Position numbers and translations under genes: made by a program. Of a stretch of DNA of 64,000 nucleotides, positions 27,301 through 35,751 are shown one piece after another (within the stretch, counting starts at the first letter, position 1; each line of letters starts with the position of its first letter). The notes beneath the pieces were generated by a model, which made no database searches, was not told where the DNA came from, and saw only the letters and a list, made by a program, of their open reading frames with translations. Source of the stretch: an uncultured Clostridia bacterium (lineage in GTDB: Bacteria; Bacillota; Clostridia; TANB77; CAG-508); assembly GCA_948678575.1 (NCBI GenBank), contig CAPPGO010000003.1, positions 124,001-188,000 on the forward strand, given 5' to 3'.

Positions 27301-29718
27301 ATTATTATATAAATTATTAGGAAGAGTTCCTTTTGTAATATCAATTGTATATATTATACTTTCTAATCCCATGAATTTAATTAATATGTCTTTTTCTGGT
27401 GTTATACTTGCAATCTCTTCTGCTGTTAAAGTTGTTGTTGGTTCAGTTTTAAAGTCTGCTACCCATGTTTCTCCATTATCTAAGCTATATTTATAAGCAT
27501 TTTCATAATTAGAATTTCTAACTAGTTTACCTGCATTTTCTCCATCAAATGAAAATGCCATTGGTGGATCTTGTGCTTGATTTAAAAGTTGTCTTGCATG
27601 AACTCTAGTTGGTTCTGCATGATCTGCTTCATCATTAGAAGTATACGAACATGCTCTTGTTAGTACTTCTCTTTCTAATCCATCTATTTCTATTCTATCT
27701 GCACCCTCTAAATATGGTCTTATAACTTTTATTAAGTCAAATAATGCTACTGGATGATGTTCATAAGCTGTAATAATTTTTCTAGCTAAAGTTGCCCAAT
27801 CATTACTTGTTATTGTTCCACCTTGATTTTTCACACTCATATTTTTATAAAGACTAATCATATAATCATAAGTATCCAAATTTAAATCATTAATTTCTAA
27901 TGATTTAAAATAAGTTTCTATTTTCTGATTATTGTCTGTATATGAGTTAGCAACTAAATCATAATATAATGATTTTCTATATGCTTCTAAGTTATTTAGG
28001 TTATCTTGACCTAAATATAAATAACCTGTACTTGATGCAATTTTGTTACCACTAATTTTTTGATCAGCAAAATATTTATTTCCCCAATTAAATAATAATC
28101 TTACACGTTGACCACCACCCCAAGTTGTACCAGCACCACTCCAGTTTCCATACCTTGTAGACCAAAATCCTTTTCCGTCATTTGTTTGATAATATGTTAT
28201 ATATAATTCGTGTCCTACTTGATATGCTCCAACTGCTGGAAGTCCATTAACACGATTCATACTTTGTCCAGCTCTTGATGCATTCCAACATATTCCACCA
28301 TTTTCTAGTGTCATCCAAAAACGAACTGCTCCATCTCCATAAGGAACTTTATATTTTTCTCCTAAAACTTCATCTTCTAGCATATATTTTTTTACATATT
28401 TTTCTCTGTTTGCTTCATCTCTATATGCTGGTCTATTATAAACTGGCGAAACATAGGCATACCAGTAAAAATTATATCCTGTCTGATTTCCTTGACCATT
28501 GGGTTTTGCTATAGGTGTATTACAGTATTCATTAAGCCATACAAATTCGTCATTTCTTACTGGTTCTTTCATTAATAAACGCATTAATGCAACATGATAG
28601 TCTTTTACCCAGTCATTATGTACCATTGTACCTGTCATTCCAGTGTTGTTTACTCTTCTAAATTTATTATTGTCAAATAAATACTTTAATATTTCAAAAC
28701 GTTCTATATAATCATAAGTTGCTGTTTGTTCCCCAAAGTTTAAAGGTCCTATTAGTGCATCAGTTGAATATGATGCTGCTAACGATATTATCATTTTTTG
28801 ATATACATATCCATTTTCTGTTTTAAGATCTTCTTTGTAAGTACAATATAAGTTTGACAAAACTTCAATAAATCTTACAGTATTTAGTTCTCCAACTTCT
28901 ACTACTTGTTCAAGAGTATCATCTTTACTAAATAACCAATCAAAAGTTTCACGAGCCTTATTATCATAATTAGCATAGCTTACAATTGTATTATAGTCAA
29001 ATTTTCTTACAAATTCTCTTTCAAGAATAAGTCTATAATTGTTATTATAATTATAATCTGCATCATGACTTCCTAATATCTCATCATAATACTCTAATTT
29101 ATGTATTTTATCATAAGTTTCTTCTTTATCAACATAATCACTCTTAACGAGTTTTGCTCCTCCTAATACAGCATGGTCTGCTGCATTACTACCATTTGGA
29201 TCAACATATATACGTAAGTATTTATATCCTTCAATATTAACATCTATATTTAATGCATCACTTACACCAGTTACTACTGAAGATTTAGCAATTAAATTAG
29301 TCCATTTATTACCATCATTAGATACTAATACCCTAAACCATACACCATTACTATTGTTACCACGTGATGCATCTACACCAGCTTTTGTAATAAATCTTGT
29401 GTATTCTCCAGATAGTTCAGATATATCATAAGTTATTTGTGCTTTTGCATGAATACCTAAACCTTTGAAAAAAATCTTGTTTTTTCCATTTTCTTTTAAG
29501 GTAATCTTTGAACCTTCTGGTGGTGCATCTTTTTTGATGCTACCCCAACTGACATAAGACCAGTTATTGGTAGTAATATAGTCTAAGTCAGATAAGTATT
29601 TAACTTCTTCGTCTGAACTGGCTAATACTTCATTGCCAAAACAACTAAGAATAGTTAAAATCATAAAACAGCAAGCAATTAATATAAAAATTGCTTGTTT
29701 TCTTTGTGTTTGTTTCAT
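21307..29718 (-). CDS. Giant secreted modular protein with transglutaminase-like, F5/8C, Ig, cohesin and dockerin modules
   Basis: A 2803-aa exported protein. ATG 29718 is chosen because GGAGG precedes it and MKQTQRKQAIFILIACC opens a signal peptide. Next come an NPCBM-like domain (about 40-200) and a transglutaminase-like region (about 200-720) with Cys477 in GGICWNASRAG and His503 in VGHELYI. Three units follow, each an FSFDGE-type module plus an F5/8C domain (NALDGNINTRWHS and two similar). Ten Ig-like repeats of about 72 aa end in variants of GNKGTAKAEVNWIDK, encoded at about 22.57-24.83 kb. A helical linker, an HYR-like domain, a cohesin-like domain and a dockerin (GDIKEDGRMDIIDLAKIKLH; ADVNKDGEVNINDLAIMKL) finish it. 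The layout suggests extracellular glycan or host binding, with multiprotein assembly through cohesin-dockerin pairs. There is no LPXTG anchor. Confidence 0.88.
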   Translation of the reverse strand: MKQTQRKQAIFILIACCFMILTILSCFGNEVLASSDEEVKYLSDLDYITTNNWSYVSWGSIKKDAPPEGSKITLKENGKNKIFFKGLGIHAKAQITYDISELSGEYTRFITKAGVDASRGNNSNGVWFRVLVSNDGNKWTNLIAKSSVVTGVSDALNIDVNIEGYKYLRIYVDPNGSNAADHAVLGGAKLVKSDYVDKEETYDKIHKLEYYDEILGSHDADYNYNNNYRLILEREFVRKFDYNTIVSYANYDNKARETFDWLFSKDDTLEQVVEVGELNTVRFIEVLSNLYCTYKEDLKTENGYVYQKMIISLAASYSTDALIGPLNFGEQTATYDYIERFEILKYLFDNNKFRRVNNTGMTGTMVHNDWVKDYHVALMRLLMKEPVRNDEFVWLNEYCNTPIAKPNGQGNQTGYNFYWYAYVSPVYNRPAYRDEANREKYVKKYMLEDEVLGEKYKVPYGDGAVRFWMTLENGGICWNASRAGQSMNRVNGLPAVGAYQVGHELYITYYQTNDGKGFWSTRYGNWSGAGTTWGGGQRVRLLFNWGNKYFADQKISGNKIASSTGYLYLGQDNLNNLEAYRKSLYYDLVANSYTDNNQKIETYFKSLEINDLNLDTYDYMISLYKNMSVKNQGGTITSNDWATLARKIITAYEHHPVALFDLIKVIRPYLEGADRIEIDGLEREVLTRACSYTSNDEADHAEPTRVHARQLLNQAQDPPMAFSFDGENAGKLVRNSNYENAYKYSLDNGETWVADFKTEPTTTLTAEEIASITPEKDILIKFMGLESIIYTIDITKGTLPNNLYNNDLENRIICANETLEWRLNDTDAWTSYKTAEPDLTGDKTVEIRKIATGTAISSDSRRYTFTADNQPDTRKYIPLSRIKLHTFSSEATGGGQNGHIANALDGNINTRWHSNYSGGDSERFISIELDKTTFISAVEYVPAGSGNGCVSAGKVFISLDGTNWTEVETFSGWGNNANIKTVNFSKSKEAKYVKFQATSNYGDGRTFIAAKMFNFYEDITKVCVADFRLDGEEAGKIKIRDQYKNLNWQYSIDGGVNWKNGTLEVHQLNNEELKVLTAENDIKIRFAEDTTEYLIDLDKKAYNETPYVNDLENRLIGLKDATKLEWKFNDGSWKAYAEEEPNLTEDSEGTLYVRTKAEGEYVASDIAEYQFTVDNQPDNRKYIPISHLSVHEYSSQSIDSTRPYYAQNAIDGNINTLWHTDFRYSIEGKRATYTIKLDTSKYISALEYKQKKYRSEDPCIIKNAYVYVSENGQDWIEAGRIENAIQDENLKNITFNESIVGQYVKIEMEGYGIFASLAMVNLYEDITVKKVASFSFDGEEANKIILTDEFKGSNWEYSLNSGTTWKHGIADTHTLTLEEVETVNGDDKIKIRINNKEYTIGIQKSLTPVISAYLNDLENRLIGMEGTDVLEWKIERNESRARSINGWTDYSTEEPIVEGDAKLLIRKKARGIFAPSDVVEFNFTADNQEDTRKYIPVSKLEVAGVSAEDKAQNGAAANAIDGNYNTRWLNSAAGTDTEKYIIVKFDSAVYLSAMDYVPHTENGKILGGTIQGSMDGENFTDIATITGWANDQNTKTIDFDEPIKVRYVKITGTNTSYTSAKRHVGARMFNFYEDITKKDVVIPTAEVKYSNKELTNQDVVVTLINPSTEITVLNNNGSTEYTFTENGSFTFQFEDSEGNKGSTTATVDWICKTLPEAIFEYDIPTPTNKDVTVTVKFKVNGEPSDKVTILNNEGNNKHTFTENGNFTFEFRGPYGNEGTATANVDWICKTLPEAIFEYSTEEITNQPVTVTVKFKVKGEFNENVTILNNDGSNKYTFNENGEFKFKFRGPYGNEGEATAKVTWIDNTIPTATVKYDITDKTNKNVVATLDKKDKNLTITNNDGKDTYTFTENGSFTFEFTNELGNKGTATATVNWIDKKVPTGNISYNIMQATNQPVIATIKFDKQNVRIKNNDGKDTYTFTENKEFTFEFVDEYGNEGTAKAEVNWIDKTLPVAKITYNTTEMTNKDVVATISFTKNGEELEGVTVEGGNTHTFTENGEYEFQFIGPAGNKGVAKAVVNWIDKDVPVPTLFGDTVTPTNKDVTVLVLFEEEEGEVTITNNDGKNSYTFTENGNFTFEFRDRAGNKGSVDAVVNCIDKVAPTAKVIYDVTKATNGNVVATLVEESEEITINSEGGNTHTFTENGEFTFEFVDRVGNKGVAKAAVNWIDKLLPIAEVTYNTTKLTNQDVIATINFTKNGVKLDNVTVAGGNTHTFTENGEYIFEYVDEAGNTGMKSVSVNWIDKTVPTATVTYDVTTETEGNVVATLGNASEEITITSEGGNKHTFAANGSFTFEFVDKAGNKGTAKAEVTWIKTAEEKYQEIKAQAIKTITDYQAKVTEEELSNKKVNVEEKKAVIEAYNKLREEDKAPYVEFINKVKAGGKPVITNIAKTLKYKEGDDLDLYSLITIKDNEDGNIIPNKDTVKITTNLDTEKAGTYDVSYEVTDADGNKEILKIQIVIEENTAPRFKAVLSTPKEKLNPGDNFEVIVSICNIKNIEKGLIAIAGRIEYNKDVLELIDIVGENKWNFDENSFNEDNLKFITENGQYVLSDGVAFRINMKVKETLKPENIIETNFRIRNLEGSNGEIDIVANDVALKLQIAKKEEPIEPFKISSEKYEISDNIIKYVLPNTTVANFNKNITVNRTTKVVDKENNEQTAEAILKTGMKLKVEKENKEYTIVVLGDIKEDGRMDIIDLAKIKLHLIDKEILTGINLIAADVNKDGEVNINDLAIMKLVIIGLKEIN

Positions 29719-29775
29719 GTTTTTCCTCCCCCATATTTTAATTTTTATAACTTTTATTAACATAACATTTACTTT

Positions 29776-29804
29776 ATTATACTATCATTGGCAGTTATTG
29801 TCAA
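29776..29804 (-). promoter_or_regulatory. Consensus promoter of the giant surface-protein gene
   Basis: On the minus strand TTGACA (29804-29799) and TATAAT (29781-29776) have a 17-bp spacer, a perfect sigmaA promoter about 58 bases upstream of the start codon. Confidence 0.85.
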
Positions 29805-29903
29805 TTCCTTAATGACAATAAAATAGCTATATTAGATTATTTTGTCCCTTCCGTAGCTTTTTAATATATATTTTTTTTACATAACATTAATATTACATTT
29901 ATT

Positions 29904-29933
29904 GAAAATATGAAGTATAAACTTCATATTTTC
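29904..29933. terminator. Terminator after yqeK
   Basis: The stem GAAAATATGAAGT with ACTTCATATTTTC follows the minus-strand yqeK stop and is bounded by A/T tracts. Confidence 0.75.
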
Positions 29934-29942
29934 TTATTAAAA

Positions 29943-30503
29943 TTATTTACTTACTACATAATTATATGCATCAATTGAATCTTGATGTATTTCAATTCTA
30001 TCATCCAACATATATTTTATCTTTCCAACTAGTGCGTATAAATATGCTTTATCTAAATCTTTTTTTGCTATTTTATAAACTTCTATTGCTTCTGGAAAAT
30101 CTCTACTTTCCTCTGAAAAATCTGATATATACAAAATTTTATCCAAAGTAGACATATTTGCTTTTGCTGTTGTGTGATAACTAATAGCTTCACACATATC
30201 ATCTGTAAATCCGAACTCTTTTTTACAAATTACGGCTCCATGTTTTGCATGAATTAAAGCTTTATTATTTTTCTCAAATTCATCTAATAAAACGCCAACT
30301 TTTTCTGCTTCTTCTATTCTTTTTTCTCTCGGAATTTCTTTTGCTATATCATGTGCAATTCCTATTAACTTGGCTTTTTCTATATCTTCACCATATAGAG
30401 TAGCAAATTCAATACATCTATCCATAACACATTTACAATGATGAAATCTTCTTTCAGATAAAGTTTGTTTAACTACTTTTTCTACTTCTTCAAAACTCTT
30501 CAT
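29943..30503 (-). CDS. yqeK: HD-domain hydrolase, YqeK-like
   Basis: An HD-superfamily metal-dependent phosphohydrolase. The family's characterised members are symmetrical Ap4A hydrolases. Visible motifs are RRFHHCKCVMD (first His), GIAHDIAKE (HD), and later HAKHGAV and SYHTT, then YISDFSEESRDFP. The ATG at 30503 is chosen because it overlaps the ddl stop in the arrangement TAATG and begins MKSFEEVEKVV. At 186 aa the length is normal. It is translationally coupled to ddl as the last gene of the hydrolase-murF-ddl-yqeK operon. Confidence 0.85.
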   Translation of the reverse strand: MKSFEEVEKVVKQTLSERRFHHCKCVMDRCIEFATLYGEDIEKAKLIGIAHDIAKEIPREKRIEEAEKVGVLLDEFEKNNKALIHAKHGAVICKKEFGFTDDMCEAISYHTTAKANMSTLDKILYISDFSEESRDFPEAIEVYKIAKKDLDKAYLYALVGKIKYMLDDRIEIHQDSIDAYNYVVSK

Positions 30504-31756
30504 TATTTTTTCATTCCTTTGGTTCCTTTTACACCACATTGCATTGCTAAAATATTTTGGTCATAAGAGAAAGTTAAATTCTCTCTTTCACGATGTCTTT
30601 TTAATGCTATATCTATTGCTTGATCTAATTTTTCTTCAAAAGACTTGCCACTAGCTTCCCATAAATAGAATGATAATGCACCTGGAATTGTGTTTATTTC
30701 ATTTATGTACACTTTTCCTGTTTTATTATCCATTAAAAAATCTACTCTTGAAAATCCACTGCAACCTAATGTTTTAAATGTTTCTTTGGTTAATTTTTGA
30801 ATTTCCTCAGATTTTTCTTTACTAATATCGGCTGGAATTTTTTTGTTTGCAAAATTCTCATTAGAATTTCCAGTTTTTGCACCTGATTTCATTACATTAG
30901 TTTTAACTGCTGAAACTTTACCTCCACCTATTGTTCCACCTTTTGTTTTTCCATCTCCAATATATTTATCTGTATAACTTAAAATCTCATCTGTAAATAT
31001 AGGTTCTTCACAAATTGATGTTTCACTTTCTGATAAATTACCTATAACAGCACAATTTATTTCTTTTAAATCTGTAACTGCCTGTTCTACAATAACCCTA
31101 TCCGCAAATTCCATCGCAAAATCTATGCTTTCTTCAAGTTCAGCTTTATTCGAAGCCTTTTTTATTCCAACACTTGAACCTAAATTACCTGGTTTTACAA
31201 TAACTGGATATTCAAGTTTTTCTTCAATTTGTTTTATTATTTTTTCTTCATCTTTTATATAATCCATTGAATAAAAATCTACAAATTCTACTACGGGAAG
31301 TCCACTTTCTCTTAAAACTTTCTTTTGCATAATTTTATCCATTCCTATACTTGAACCCATAATGTCAGGACCTACATAAGGAATCCCTAGCAAATTAATA
31401 AATCCTGCAATTGTTCCATCTTCACAATTCGTTCCATGAACTATTGGAAAAGCAACATCTATTGTATTTAGAACTTTTTTTCCTATAACTGGTGCGGGAC
31501 ATCTTACAACTTGAACTTCTTTTCCAGTATTTACTACCGCAACTTTATAACATCTTTTTAGTAATACTTCCATATCTCTAAAAGAATATAAATCTAATAA
31601 ATCATCTCCTGTATACATTACTCCATTTTTAGCAATGTATATAGGAATAATCTCATATTTTTTTGGATTCAAACTATTTATAGCTTGATTCATTGTAATT
31701 ACTGATATTTCGTGTTCTACTGATTTTCCACCAAAAAACACACCAACTTTTATCAT
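30503..31756 (-). CDS. ddl: D-alanine--D-alanine ligase
   Basis: An ATP-grasp ligase that makes the D-Ala-D-Ala dipeptide for peptidoglycan. It begins MIKVGVFFGGKSVEHEISV, the standard Ddl opening, with VHGTNCEDG, VKPGNLGSSVGI and the C-terminal metal-binding EINTIPGALSFYLWE. At 417 aa it is longer than the usual 300-370, with an insertion around residues 275-310 (Ser/Gly/Asn/Lys-rich) between the omega-loop region and the last motif. It follows murF by 14 bases, so the dipeptide synthase and the enzyme that uses the dipeptide are made together. Confidence 0.92.
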   Translation of the reverse strand: MIKVGVFFGGKSVEHEISVITMNQAINSLNPKKYEIIPIYIAKNGVMYTGDDLLDLYSFRDMEVLLKRCYKVAVVNTGKEVQVVRCPAPVIGKKVLNTIDVAFPIVHGTNCEDGTIAGFINLLGIPYVGPDIMGSSIGMDKIMQKKVLRESGLPVVEFVDFYSMDYIKDEEKIIKQIEEKLEYPVIVKPGNLGSSVGIKKASNKAELEESIDFAMEFADRVIVEQAVTDLKEINCAVIGNLSESETSICEEPIFTDEILSYTDKYIGDGKTKGGTIGGGKVSAVKTNVMKSGAKTGNSNENFANKKIPADISKEKSEEIQKLTKETFKTLGCSGFSRVDFLMDNKTGKVYINEINTIPGALSFYLWEASGKSFEEKLDQAIDIALKRHRERENLTFSYDQNILAMQCGVKGTKGMKK

Positions 31757-31770
31757 TTTAAGTTCCTCCT

Positions 31771-33348
31771 CTATAAATAATTATCTGGTAAATCATTCTC
31801 TAATAAAATAACACTTGTTGCATCCATAATTTTACTCATTTTTGCTAAAGCTTCTTCTAAATTTTTAGCAATAAAAATTTGCCCTTCTGGATATTTTTCT
31901 TCTTTTAATCCTGCATAAATTGGCTCTGCTTGTTTTTCTCCAACAAGTATTGCAAAATCGCAAGATGATGCAGCTGATTTTCCTAATTCTTTATTTATTT
32001 CAAAAGATTTTTCTCCTAAATCAACTATACCTGGTGTTATTAAAATTCTTTGTCTACCTTTAAAATTTTTAAGTACCTCAAGAGCCATTTTAGCTCCTCT
32101 TATATTTGAATTATAAGCATCATCAATTATAATACTTCCATTTGAACTTGGCTTTAATTCTAATCTGTGAGTAACTGGTTTAATATATTTAGCGCCAGTT
32201 TTTATCTGTTCTGCGGTTAAACCTAGCTTATCAGCTATTGCTACAGCTCCTACAATATTCAAAATATTTAAACTTCCTAATAATTTTGTTTTTATTGAAA
32301 TTGGTTCTTTTCCTGGTATAACTACATCAAAATTTGAACCTCTTTCTGTAATTTCAATATTTGTAGCATAATAATCTGCATCTTTGCTTAAACCATATTT
32401 AACCATATTTTTTGAAATTTTTGAATTTCTAATATTTTCATCTTCCCAATTTACAAAAGCAATACCTTTATCATCTGGTAAACTATCTACTAATTCTAAT
32501 TTTGTTTTTCTAATATTATCTAAACTTTTAAATGTTTCTAAATGTTGTTCACCAATTGCTGTAACTATCCCATAAGTAGGATTTACAATATCACAAATCT
32601 CTTTTATATCACCTACATATTTAGCTCCCATTTCACAAACAAATAAATTATCTGTTCTTGACAACTTTTCATTTACTGTTCTTACAACACCCATTGTTGT
32701 ATTATAACTTTCCGGTGTCATTAAAGTATTATATTTTTGAGAAAGTATTGTATTTACAATATGTTTTGTGCTTGTTTTGCCATAGCTTCCAGTAATACCA
32801 ACTACTTTTAAACCATTTATACTCTTTAAATTTTGACTTGCTTTTCTACAAAATTTAGCTCTTATTGCTTTTTCAATTGGTCTATTTATTAAATTTACAA
32901 CATATACAAATACGTAAGCAAAAATTGAAACAAAGTTTAATAACAGTATTTCTCCTAAATATTGTGACACAAAGCAAAATAATACAATTAAAATTAAATA
33001 TGTTATTGCCATTCTATTTATTCTTGATGTAACTACAAATGGCTTTTTCTCTTTTGGTCTTTTTGATGTAAAAATAAGTGTTAAATATGCAATACAATTG
33101 AGTAAAATTCCCAAATTGCTGTTTATAAAAAACATAACAAAAACTGGAATTAATAATAATCCTATTGATTTTACATCAAAAACTGTTTTTATGTTATTTT
33201 TCATCCATGCTAAGTATCTATCATTATAATAATTTTCTAATTGTAATATATGTAAACCATGGCGATTTTTCTTATAAAAATATATTGCAAAAAGAATAAA
33301 AGTAATTATAATCCACATTTGGTATTCAAATCTAGTATGTGTAAACAT
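31771..33348 (-). CDS. murF: UDP-MurNAc-tripeptide--D-Ala-D-Ala ligase with N-terminal membrane region
   Basis: A Mur ligase with ATP loop GSYGKTSTKHIV (about residues 188-199), NYNTTMGVVRTVNEKL-like UDP-substrate segment, and the C-terminal IDDAYNSNIRGAKMALEVL motif typical of MurF. The N-terminal 170 residues hold about four hydrophobic segments, making the protein 525 aa instead of about 450. This membrane-attached form is the notable feature. The adjacent ddl gene supports MurF over other Mur ligases. The gene lies 21 bases after the alpha/beta hydrolase. Confidence 0.85.
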   Translation of the reverse strand: MFTHTRFEYQMWIIITFILFAIYFYKKNRHGLHILQLENYYNDRYLAWMKNNIKTVFDVKSIGLLLIPVFVMFFINSNLGILLNCIAYLTLIFTSKRPKEKKPFVVTSRINRMAITYLILIVLFCFVSQYLGEILLLNFVSIFAYVFVYVVNLINRPIEKAIRAKFCRKASQNLKSINGLKVVGITGSYGKTSTKHIVNTILSQKYNTLMTPESYNTTMGVVRTVNEKLSRTDNLFVCEMGAKYVGDIKEICDIVNPTYGIVTAIGEQHLETFKSLDNIRKTKLELVDSLPDDKGIAFVNWEDENIRNSKISKNMVKYGLSKDADYYATNIEITERGSNFDVVIPGKEPISIKTKLLGSLNILNIVGAVAIADKLGLTAEQIKTGAKYIKPVTHRLELKPSSNGSIIIDDAYNSNIRGAKMALEVLKNFKGRQRILITPGIVDLGEKSFEINKELGKSAASSCDFAILVGEKQAEPIYAGLKEEKYPEGQIFIAKNLEEALAKMSKIMDATSVILLENDLPDNYL

Positions 33349-33369
33349 TTTAATCCTTTCCTACTCAAG

Positions 33370-34147
33370 TTATTTACTTGATATATCATTTTTAAAAAAT
33401 TCATTTAATACTGCATTTACATTTTGAATATTCTCTAAATATGCAAAATGACTTCCACTAACATATTTTACAAGTCCACAATCTGGAATTAATTTTTCCA
33501 TTTTTAGCGCATCTGAAAGTGGTGTTGCAGTATCTAAAGTGCCCCAAATTAAAAGCGTTGGTGCTTTTATATTTGGAAGTAATTTCGTTGAATCTTCATT
33601 TACTATTATTTTCATAGTTTCTTTTAAAACTGTTGGTGATGCTTTATAATCACTAGATCCAACTTTATTTAAAAGTTTTTCTTTAAATTCTTTTACTTTT
33701 GAAATATTAGGTAACAAATTTAAAAAGAATTTTCCAGTTTTAAAAAAACCAACTTTTGTATAATAACTGAAACTACGTTTTGGTTTTAAACCTGCACTAT
33801 CTATAAGTACAACTTTTCTTGGTGTAACTAACCCTCTACCGAACTGCATTTATAATAATTCTTCCACCATTTGAATGACCTATTAAAATAGGATTTTCAG
33901 CTTTTAATTTTTTCACAAGTTCTGCTAAAAAGTCGCCAAAATCATTACTGTTTAATGGATGTTCTGGTAAATCACTTTTTCCAAAACCTACAACATCAAC
34001 CAAGTATACTTTAAAATTTTCTTGCAAACTTTTTGCCATTGGTCTCATTGTTTCTAAATCTGTAAGCCATCCATGTAAAAGAATTACTGGTGTTCCGTTT
34101 CCATAAACTTCATAATTTATGTTCCAGTCTTTTACTTTTATTTGCAC
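33370..34147 (-). CDS. Alpha/beta hydrolase, read through a +1 frameshift at CGG
   Basis: A 258-aa alpha/beta-fold hydrolase after frame correction. The oxyanion motif LLHGW is at about residue 24, and the nucleophile is Ser in GHSNGGR (about residues 90-96). The zero frame then reads GCA GTT CGG TAG at 33844-33836 and stops at once. Skipping C33841 gives AVGRGLVTPRKVVLIDSAG and continues to the acid Asp (WGTLDTATPL) and the catalytic His (SGSHFAY). The shift is therefore needed to join the nucleophile to the other two triad residues. It is the first gene of the tightly spaced operon with murF, ddl and yqeK. The substrate is unknown. Confidence 0.85.
33839..33841 (-). other. CGG +1 frameshift site in the hydrolase, next to a stop codon
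   Basis: Zero frame: GCA GTT CGG TAG, with the stop directly after CGG. Plus-one frame: GTT (C) GGT AGA GGG, giving Val-Gly-Arg-Gly. The CDS length of 778 nt is 3n+1. Confidence 0.85.
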
Positions 34148-34292
34148 TCTTTTTCTCCTTTTTCTATGTATAATTATCCACTTTTTGAAAACAAAAAGTG
34201 AATAACATTACTACAATTTATTCAAATTCTTAGTTTTTGTTACCATATATAATATAACATTTACCTATGCTTTGCAAGTCTTTAAGTCAATT

Positions 34293-35630
34293 TTACATTG
34301 TTAGAGTTCCACCTGGTGTTTCTAAAATAACAAGTATATTTTCTTCTTTTCCTGTTTTCACATTTACATATACTAAAAATTCTTTATCATCAACTTTTCC
34401 TTGAAATTCATAGCATAAAATTTCAGTTTTCCATTTGGTTGGAATTATAGCTTTTCTTTCAGAAGTAATTTTTAATTTATCATTTATTTTTTCTTTTGCT
34501 TCTTCTAATGTTATTTTTGCTTCTTCCAATTTTCTCTCTGTATGCGAATTTAGATATCCAGTAGTTTCTATGCCCAATATATCTCCATTATCTAACGCAA
34601 TTTTTACTTTTATTAAATCTGGATAAATTATTGTTCCATTTTGTTCATAAGCATAATTAACAGTAACAATATTTCCTTCTTTTATATAGTAGGTTTCTCT
34701 CATATTTTTGAAACCTTTTTTATCCAAAAACTCTTTTCCTTTTTTATCTGCCTCTGCTTCTGAAAGTTTATCTTCCTTCACATCTCTATTCAATGATGCA
34801 TATATTACATGCCCACCTTTTTTGGAAACTGCAATACTAGCTGCCTGTTTATTTTTATAATCTATTGAAATATCATAATATGGAATTGACGCTTTTTCTA
34901 TAAAATTACTAATAACCTCATTTACCTCTCCATCAAAAAAGTCTTTGGCTATCTGTTTAGCCTTTTCTTCATCTATATCTTCACCTGTTAAACCTTTTTT
35001 ATCTGCTTTTTCTACATGATTAGAATATGCACCATCATAAATTAATCCCTCATATTCGTTTAAATTACTATCTATATTTCCAAACATATCAACATTAGAT
35101 ACCGCTTGAGCAAACTGATTTACTGGTTTTATATTATTCCAAGACCACTCTTTAGAATTTAATTCATTTCCTAAAGTATTTAATGTATTTTCCAATTCTA
35201 AAGAATATTTATGCAATGTTTGTAAATTTTCAAAATCTTCATCTGTTAGTCTTTCTTGTCTTATATTTTTCTTAGACATTGTATAAGAATAATCGCTTAC
35301 TTGGTTTAAAAACTTAGAAGTTTGCATAAGTGTTTCATTAGTAAGTGGAATTTGTGCTAAATAGCTATTTGCTAAACTGCTATCTCTCCAAATTTGAACC
35401 AAAGTATCAGCAGAATATTCTGGACTTTTTGAAATCATTGCTTTTGCTAAATAATTTTCTACATTATTCACATAGTTTACAACGTTTGAAAAAGCTTCAT
35501 TATAAGTATTAAGCCTTGTGTTAATATACTGTTCCCTTAATGTATAAGCATAATAACCTGTAATTAACATTAATAAAAATAAAACAATTAAAATAACTGT
35601 TTTTATATTTTCTTTTAAAAATTTCTTCAT
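34293..35630 (-). CDS. ypeB: Germination protein YpeB
   Basis: A spore-membrane protein that in Bacillus is needed with the lytic enzyme SleB for cortex breakdown on germination. The N-terminal membrane anchor is at residues about 8-28 (TVILIVLFLLMLITGYYAY). A helical domain follows (about 30-200, with YAYTLREQYINTRLNTYNEAF), then PepSY/YpeB repeats (about 225-440). The length of 445 aa is normal. A sleB homologue is not adjacent. Its presence suggests that the organism, or its ancestors, form spores. It is upstream of the hydrolase-murF operon on the same strand, with a 145-bp gap, and divergent from the glycosyltransferase. Confidence 0.88.
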   Translation of the reverse strand: MKKFLKENIKTVILIVLFLLMLITGYYAYTLREQYINTRLNTYNEAFSNVVNYVNNVENYLAKAMISKSPEYSADTLVQIWRDSSLANSYLAQIPLTNETLMQTSKFLNQVSDYSYTMSKKNIRQERLTDEDFENLQTLHKYSLELENTLNTLGNELNSKEWSWNNIKPVNQFAQAVSNVDMFGNIDSNLNEYEGLIYDGAYSNHVEKADKKGLTGEDIDEEKAKQIAKDFFDGEVNEVISNFIEKASIPYYDISIDYKNKQAASIAVSKKGGHVIYASLNRDVKEDKLSEAEADKKGKEFLDKKGFKNMRETYYIKEGNIVTVNYAYEQNGTIIYPDLIKVKIALDNGDILGIETTGYLNSHTERKLEEAKITLEEAKEKINDKLKITSERKAIIPTKWKTEILCYEFQGKVDDKEFLVYVNVKTGKEENILVILETPGGTLTM

Positions 35631-35751
35631 ATCTTCTCTCCTTTTTTAATATTTTTTCCTTTTTATCTTAAAATATACTTAATTTTCCAATGACTATTTA
35701 TTTATTTTTCATTTCATGATATAATTCGCATAGTATATAAAGAGGTATCTT

